DNA of 64,000 nt, taken from assembly GCF_018812025.1 (NCBI RefSeq), contig NC_063044.1, positions 71,012,374 to 71,076,373 on the forward strand. The letters run 5' to 3'. How positions within the stretch are numbered: the stretch's first letter is position 1; each line of letters opens with the position of its first letter. Below are positions 58,300 to 64,000 of this stretch, one piece after another. The DNA is from Megalobrama amblycephala. Its lineage: Eukaryota > Chordata > Actinopteri > Cypriniformes > Xenocyprididae. The notes beneath the pieces are model-generated. The model ran no database searches and was not told the origin of the DNA. It saw only the letters and a program-made list of their open reading frames with translations. The position numbers were made by a program, and so were the translations under genes.

Positions 58300-59440
58300 T
58301 AGTCATCATAAGGCATTGGACTGGTGGTTACAGTGTTTTGAAATGAGTCATTTCCTCTTTTGGTGTTCATGTACACACACACACACACACACACACACAG
58401 TGAGTTTGCCGTGACCTCACGATCAACAACAAAACTGCAAGTAAGTGTTTTTTTGAGGTAGACTCTGCAGGGCTGGATCTGAGGAACATGCGTCAGTCGA
58501 TCTTCTCTCTATTCTGTAGAGTTTTCCTCATCACTACTGCAGGAATGTAACGAAATTAAGTGAATCTGTACTGAATTCAGTTCAGTCCTACAGAGTTAAT
58601 CAAGTTAAACAAACATAAACCAACTGATATAGTGATGGGTCAATCGTGAACGATTCGTTCGTTTTAAACAAGTCATATATGAAAACAAGAAGTTGTTTCA
58701 TGATTTTGTAACTGGGCAGTGCTTTTGTTGAACAGAGGGAAATGATGGAGTTATTTGGATAAAAGAGAGTGAAAGTGTTTAATATGGCTGGACAGAAGTG
58801 GAAGAGGAAGTTCAATGACAATATTTCTTCAGATTTGTTCAGATTTCACCAAAAGCGTCCATCAAACGAGTCTGCGAATGTCACTTCAATACAAGCCTCC
58901 ATATGGAGCTCTGTACTGTACTGTATATGCATGTGTTGAGTATCATATTTCATACAGTCATACACTTTACGGCTCATATTTGCTATCAATGATAAAACTA
59001 AATAAATGAAAGATAAATAAAAGTTCCCAAAGGCCTGTTGTGTCATATTTGACATTTACATTACTATAAAAACGTTTTTTTCTTTCTTTTTTTTTAAATG
59101 ACATGGAAAAATGACAAACTGTACAAAGTGTAAAACTTTTACTTCTTCTGTAAAGTTCTTTATAAAAGCCATTAAAGATTTCACAGCAAAACACATTTCG
59201 CTTGATAAAAACAAAGTATGAAGTATCACTGAGAGGACAGAAGGCATGAAGGAGATCGTGTACAGGGTTTTCAGCAAAGTATAGGTCATTGTTTCATCCG
59301 ATGTCTTTAGGCACTGTTGCCATGTATGTTTTGAGTGTTTTTGTGCAGGAGGAGGTGTGGCCTGCGCAGAGGTCTGGACCCGATTGGCTGATTCCTGCTG
59401 TGATGATATAAGGACCACCCCAAACACCTTATCGAGGTCG
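56321..59440. other. no gene seen; CA microsatellites
   Basis: AT-rich interval with (CA)n at about 58268-58299 and 58373-58398 and a piece of the TTATTAGCATGC repeat at 58138-58195. Frames such as 56504-56728 and 59056-59427 have no domain or splice support. Confidence 0.4.
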
Positions 59441-59457
59441 AACTACTGACAGTTAAA

Positions 59458-59712
59458 ATGGCGACATCTAAAACACTTCCTGTTAAGACTCTGTTTAAGA
59501 AATAAAATGAAACCTCGTCTTCATGTTCACAGCTGATTTAGAGTCATCCAGACCACCTTCAGACTGATATCAATTATATTTTACTGACGGCTTTAAGTGA
59601 CATTTACTTTGTTTGCTGCTGTCTTACGTGTTGAAGTGTTTCTTCTTTTCTTTAATGTGAGGAATGATGATCTTAAATGCGATCATATTTTCTGTCTCTT
59701 TCAGTGATCAGG
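59458..59712 (+). pseudogene. leader exon copy 5 with broken donor
   Basis: ATG GCG ACA TCT AAA ACA CTT CCT (MATSKTLP) followed by GTTAAG; one G is missing relative to copy 3, so splicing would shift phase. The intron text (CCACCTTCAGACTGA, TTTGCTGCTGTCTTACGTGT) and the next acceptor (CTGTCTCTTTCAGTGA at 59692-59707) match copy 3, after which a LINE begins. A decayed duplicate of the 36.8-37.4 kb module without a visible ISRE. Confidence 0.6.
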
Positions 59713-60660
59713 CAAATCTAGATCCACTTCAGTGTGTCTACAGGTCAAGCAGGGGTAAATGACTATAAGACCTCTGTTAAATATGATTTTATCACATCTT
59801 GAGGGCACAAAGACTTTTGTTCGATTAATTTTTAAGTGATTTCTCATCAGCTTTTAATTGTATACAGCCTCATATCCTTGCAGAAAGGTTAAAGAGTGTT
59901 GATAATATTGATTCTGGGTCGATTTGTTGGCTGATAGGTTTTTGACCGAGAGGTCTCAACGTCTGAAGGTAAACAGTGTTTTATCTGACGTACTTCTTTC
60001 CTCTACCGCTGTTCTTTCAAGTCTTTTATTTGTGCTTCACACTGATGAGTGTCAGACACAACTACAGAGGCGTCACATCATTAAGATTGCAGATGATTCA
60101 GTGATCGTTTCCCTCCTTAATAACGAGGATCCTGATCATGGGTCTGTGGTTCTCATTTGTCCTTTTTGGTCATTAACGTATTTAAAACTAAAGAAGATTA
60201 TAGATTTTAGGAAGAATCCTACAGTCATCTCTCCTGCAGTTATAAATGATCATCAGTTTAAACACCTGTACTTGATGAGTAGTTGACTTTTGAGGCTCAG
60301 GTAAGAAAGCCCATCAGCGCTTATATATTCTGCTGAAGCTTTGTGGTGTTAATGTGGACAGTACTTTTATTCTTGTTTTATTGAATCCGTTATTACTTTT
60401 TCATGTGTGTGCTGGTATGGGTCAGTTAATCTTAAAAACATTGTTAAAGTGTGTGGTGAGATTGTTGGCACCTCTTTGAATGATTTGAACAATTTGTATA
60501 AAGCTAATATAAAGTTAATTATGAGAGACTCTAGCCATCCTTTACAGAAGCTCTTGAAGTTGCTTCCTTACTCATCGATATTATCTGCCTTTGTGTCAGA
60601 CGAATAGATTTAAAAATTATTTTATTTATATGTACCAGCTGCCATTGGTTTTTTAAATAA
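59713..60660 (+). mobile_element. LINE reverse-transcriptase remnant
   Basis: Shifted frames carry LDPLQCVYRSSRGVNDY, then TERSQRLKVNSVLSDVLL, SSLLFVLHTDECQTQ and IIKIADDSVIVSLLNNEDPD (the (F/Y)ADD catalytic motif). An end reading MCWYGSVNLKN, IVKVCGEIVGTSLNDLNNLY and MRDSSHPL follows. These are marks of a CR1/L2-group LINE. Numerous frameshifts show it is dead. It replaces the continuation of leader copy 5. Confidence 0.8.
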
Positions 60661-60873
60661 TTAGCTAATTATTTATGGAAGTTTTTCTTCTTTCTTTTTT
60701 TTTTTGTGTGTGTATGTGTGTGTTTGTTTTTTGCTGACTATGTAACAAATTTCCCCTGTAGATAGTTTACCACTTGAATGGTGTGTGAGGTCTGTCTCTC
60801 AAAGGTTTCCTCACACAAATACTGCATGGAAACCCCCAAACCAAAGGATAAGCTCCTCCTACTTGCTCTGTCC

Positions 60874-60948
60874 TATAAATACTGCAGCAGTCAATCATAG
60901 CAAGAGACTGCAGGAGAAGAATCAGCTCCTTCACTTCCAGACTTACAG
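60874..60948 (+). promoter_or_regulatory. TATA box and probable 5' exon of unknown gene C
   Basis: TATAAAT at 60874, then about 68 bp ending CTTCCAGACTTACAG/GTATGAAT. The layout parallels the presumed promoter of gene A at 37889. No ATG, so the exon would be untranslated. Confidence 0.5.
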
Positions 60949-60999
60949 GTATGAATTTAGTATTTGATTACGGGATGTTTCACAAACAACAAAAACAAG

Positions 61000-61283
61000 A
61001 ATAAGACAAAAGAGGGCATGTATATTTAATATTATATATTTACACTGCAGAAAAATATAGTTGTGAAGGTACATACGTTGTGCAGCACTGAATTGTTTAA
61101 TTGTAAATTAACTGTTCAATTTCCATTTTATTACATGAGAAAGTTAGATTGTACTCAATTGATTTGACATGATTTTGATAACTAAAATGAACTAATTAAT
61201 CCATTTAATGTAAAATATATATATTTATTACAATTGAACTTCAGAAAGAAAAATCGAATTTGGTGTTAACAAATTATCTTACT

Positions 61284-61323
<40 letters not shown>

Positions 61324-61509
61324 TCAAACCAAAATTTATTCAGACACCATGAACATTTAATTCATTAATACAGTTTATTTACTATAGTTTAAAAAATTAG
61401 TTTAAAAGATCTCAAAGTTAAACTGTGTCAGAAAAAAATTAATCTTAATTATGTCAGATAACACTTAAGCAAAACATGGTCAGGTCAAAGGTCAATTTTA
61501 CTGTATGAA
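61000..61509. other. no exon; TA microsatellite
   Basis: AT-rich presumed first intron of gene C with (TA)n at about 61288-61320. Confidence 0.5.
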
Positions 61510-61897
61510 GAAGCTTTGGTCCCACTTTATATTAAGTGGCCTTAACTACTATGTACTTACATCAAAAAATAAGTACAATGCACTTATTGTGTTCATATTG
61601 AATTGCAAAACACTTTTGCTGCTATTGAGGTGGGATACGGGTAAGGTTAGGGAAAGCTTTGGTGGTATGGGTAGGTTTAAGGGGTAGGTTTAAGGTGTAA
61701 GGATGGGTCAACAGTGTAATTATGAATGTAATTACAGAAATTAATTACAGATGTAATTACATGCAGGTGTTTTTAAAATATAAGTACAATGTAAAAAAAC
61801 ATGTATGTACACAATAAGTGCGTTGTATCAAATTATTAATTTAAATGTAAGTACATAGTAGTTAAGGCCACTTAATATAAAGTGGAACCGAAGCTTT
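61510..61897. mobile_element. palindromic MITE in gene C intron
   Basis: CCACTTTATATTAAGTGGCC followed by TTAACTACTATGTACTTA is matched by its inverted copy TAAGTACATAGTAGTTAAGG then CCACTTAATATAAAGTGG. Arms of about 50 bp, AAGCTT at both borders, and GGGTAGGTTTAAGG repeats inside. Confidence 0.8.
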
Positions 61898-62035
61898 TAA
61901 CTAGTTGCTTATTAGCATGCATATTACTGGAATATTAGCTTTTTATTGGCACTTATTAAGCAAACTTATTAATGCCTTATTCTACATTCTTAAAGGAGAA
62001 AGTGTGATCCCTATACTAAAGCGTTACCACTTTGT
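61898..62035 (+). repeat. dispersed repeat, copy 3 (TTATTAGCATGC type)
   Basis: TAACTAGTTGCTTATTAGCA continuing to TTAATGCCTTATTCTACATT is the complement of the repeat at 20880-21090. Confidence 0.55.
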
Positions 62036-62343
62036 TTGGAAAATTTTATGTTTTATGTTTCTAATCAATTCCTTCAGAGAAATGTATCAAAATTGAGTGA
62101 GATTAATGCTTTACTCAAGCAAAAACACCTGCCACTCGGTTATGAAAATAAACCTGATTTCTCTTGACCCTTTTTAATCTCATTAATCAAACTTGATCTT
62201 TCTGACCCAACTGGCAGATGCTTTGCTTGTTTTCAGCATAAAGCTTAAATTCTGACACAATTCTCTAGATTGATAACCCATATTCAGAATTTGTTCTCTG
62301 CTTTAACCCATCCAAGTTAGTGCATGAGGAGAAGTGAGCAGTG

Positions 62344-62391
<48 letters not shown>
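62344..62391. repeat. (CA)n microsatellite
   Basis: Long uninterrupted CA run in the presumed first intron of gene C, followed by a fragment of a repeat ending GAATCGAACCCACAACCTTC. Confidence 0.9.
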
Positions 62392-62392
<1 letters not shown>

Positions 62393-62911
62393 TGGTGCCC
62401 AGGGAGTGATTGGGTCACTCAGTCATTTTCCGTCTGCAATGAGAATCGAACCCACAACCTTCACATTACCATTGGCTTATGACTGCACCATAATGTTTGT
62501 TGTATTTTGTAATATTTGACCTAAAAAATAAAAAATACTGAGTAGCAATATGATTTTTGTTGCTTGGGACTTTAAGTACAGTGCATTTTATTAAAATAGA
62601 TGCAGCCGAGAGACAGTTATGAATTTTTTAAAGCCGTCACATGGTCACAAGGGCTCAATGCAACTGCTCTTGTCACTTAGCAAGAGCTGGCACTGGACAC
62701 ACTGTATATCTGTACATTTTAGTCATGTGACCTAAACAGCTGGATGTGACAGTTGTGCCCTGCTGATAATAGGGGAATGTGATGCAGAAAGTTGTTGTGT
62801 GTTGATCGTTGATGAATACATAAATCACTACACTGACTACACACTGGTTACATGCTGAAAATTATGTCGTCCTTTATTGTTTTAAAACAGGTTCTTCATT
62901 TGAGTTGAAAG

Positions 62912-63044
62912 ATGTACAACATCAGTGTGACGTGTGCAGAGATTCAGTCCTCAGTGGGGTTTGTGTTCGTGATTCTGCCTGTGATTCTGAATCAAACACT
63001 CAATGATCCTGACTGTGAACAGAGCTGGTATACAGAGGTGACTG

Positions 63045-63081
<37 letters not shown>

Positions 63082-63377
63082 AATACTGATCTGATCTGAT
63101 TGTCTTGTGTTTGATTTGTTCAGGACGGGCTTCTGTTAGCAGATCCATCAGATCCACACAAACTGATGTATCCTGTGACGTCTGTCTCATCTGAACGTCT
63201 CGTCACGTCTCACTGTGTGAATCTGATTCATGAGATCATCTGTGATGAATCAAGAGTAAATCAACTCAATCTCTCTCATCATTCATCTGTTTTCATATGT
63301 AATCCTTCATTAACTATATAAGTTGCTCTAACTCTTCTTTCTTTCATTACAGCTCAGACTTGAGATCATGTTCAGAG
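62912..63377 (+). CDS. unknown membrane protein, family copy C (partial, runs off window)
   Basis: Three coding exons are inside the window: 62912-63037 (MYNISVTCAEIQSSVGFVFV...WYTE), 63124-63255 (DGLLLADPSDPHKLMYPVTS...CVNLIHEIICDESR) and 63353-63377 (LRLEIMFR). They match exons 1-3 of copies A and B in length and phase. Exon 1 is almost identical to copy A, while the end of exon 2 is closer to copy B, so this copy looks like a mosaic of the two. The transmembrane and tail exons lie beyond 64000. A 5' exon with TATA box lies at 60874. Function is unknown, as for the other copies. Confidence 0.65.
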
Positions 63378-63384
63378 GTGAGAG

Positions 63385-64000
63385 AGATTCAGATCAGACT
63401 CTGTGTTGAAGTGAATCAGTCCTGATTCAAATCAAACTCTGTGTTGAAGTGAATCTGTCCTGATTTAGATCAAACTCTGTAATGAAGTGAATCTGTCCTG
63501 ATTCAGATCAAACTCTGTGTTGAAGTGAATCTGTCCTGATTCAGATCAGACTCTGTGTTGAAGTGAATCTGTCCTGATTCAGATCAAACTCTGTGTTGAA
63601 GTGAATCTGGCCTGATTCAGATCAAACTCTGTGTTGAAGTGAATCTGGCCTGATTCAGATCAGACTCTGTGTTGAAGTGAATCTGTCCTGATTCAGATCA
63701 GACTCTGTGTTGAAGTGAATCTCCCCTGATTCAGATCAAACTCTGTGTTGAAGTGAATCTGTCCTGATTCAGATCAAACTCTGTTTTGAAGAGAATCTGT
63801 CCTGCTTCAGATCAAACTCTGTGTTGAAGTGAATCTGTCCTGATTCAGATCAAACTGTGAGTTGAAGTGAATCTGCCCTGATTCAGATCAAACTCTGTGT
63901 TGAAGTGAATCTGTCCTGATTCAGATCAAACTCTGTGTTGAAGTGAATCTGTCCTGATTCAGATCAAACTCTGTGTTGAAGTGAATCTTCTGTAAGTGAA
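63385..64000 (+). repeat. 38-bp intronic minisatellite, gene C
   Basis: At least 16 units of the same 38-bp repeat as in genes A and B, running to the last base region of the window, where the GTGAATCTTCTGTAAGTGAA end piece seen before the acceptor in copy A appears. The longest of the three arrays. Confidence 0.95.

Noticed and set aside
59924..60286. 120-codon frame as a host gene
   Set aside because: Carries the ADD motif and flanks of a LINE reverse transcriptase.
62951..63190. 79-codon minus-strand frame with Cys-Val repeats
   Set aside because: Shadow of gene C exons and the CA repeat on the opposite strand.
63385..64000. CRISPR-like array
   Set aside because: The 38-bp units are directly adjacent with no unique spacers, lie in an intron of an animal gene and recur in two paralogues.

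Overview
This window looks like a piece of a teleost genome, most likely a cyprinid-type fish. It is AT-rich, intron-rich and crowded with short palindromic DNA transposons. It holds fish-typical elements: a 5S-rRNA-derived SINE, hAT and Tc1/mariner transposons, BEL/Pao and DIRS-like remnants, and several LINE fragments. It also holds fragments or copies of immune families that are expanded in fish: very large inducible GTPases, Pyrin-domain proteins and ITIM-bearing immunoglobulin receptors. The species assignment is inference from gene and repeat content only. A 1,000-base assembly gap lies at 6327-7326.

Layout. 1-13.8 kb is mostly transposon debris: a possible C-terminal exon cut by the window edge, a 5S-SINE, a 1.7-kb hAT element with 8-bp target duplications, several MITEs, a DIRS-like remnant, and an isolated transmembrane exon on the minus strand. 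13.8-17.7 kb holds the clearest complete gene: a two-Ig-domain, single-pass receptor with ITIM tyrosines, preceded by a hexanucleotide satellite and PU.1-like motifs. 18.2-20.9 kb is one large imperfect palindrome. 21.8-22.1 kb is a second Ig exon whose reading frame runs into a PHD-finger-like half. 23.1-26.7 kb is a broken very-large-inducible-GTPase (VLIG/GVIN) pseudogene, split by a decayed BEL/Pao element.

27.5-37.4 kb contains three copies of a promoter/leader module. Each begins with an exact interferon-response motif GAAAGTGAAAGT, followed by a short first exon and a second exon starting ATG GC. Copy 1 drives a small gene whose product is essentially a Pyrin domain alone (about 100 aa). 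Copies 2 and 3 lead to very short reading frames. Two more leader exons without a visible ISRE lie at 49.7 and 59.5 kb. A 2.3-kb hAT element with a second element nested inside it separates copies 1 and 2.

37.8-64 kb carries three tandem copies (A at 41.6-46.1, B at 51.8-53.6, C from 62.9 kb and cut by the window end) of a multi-exon gene family that I do not recognise. The product has no signal peptide, a short cysteine-containing N-terminal region with N-glycosylation sequons, one transmembrane helix and a copy-specific cytoplasmic tail. Copy A's tail ends in an ITIM-like exon; copy B's tail is made of 17-residue repeats. All three copies carry the same 38-bp minisatellite in the same intron (about 8, 5 and at least 16 units) and a CA repeat just after the first coding exon. 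Each copy has a leader exon upstream, so the duplicated unit probably is [leader exon + unknown gene]. This interferon-motif-associated, tandemly duplicated membrane-protein family, next to a Pyrin-only gene and an ITIM receptor, is the best candidate for something undescribed. That the parts act together in innate immunity is inference from motifs and neighbourhood.
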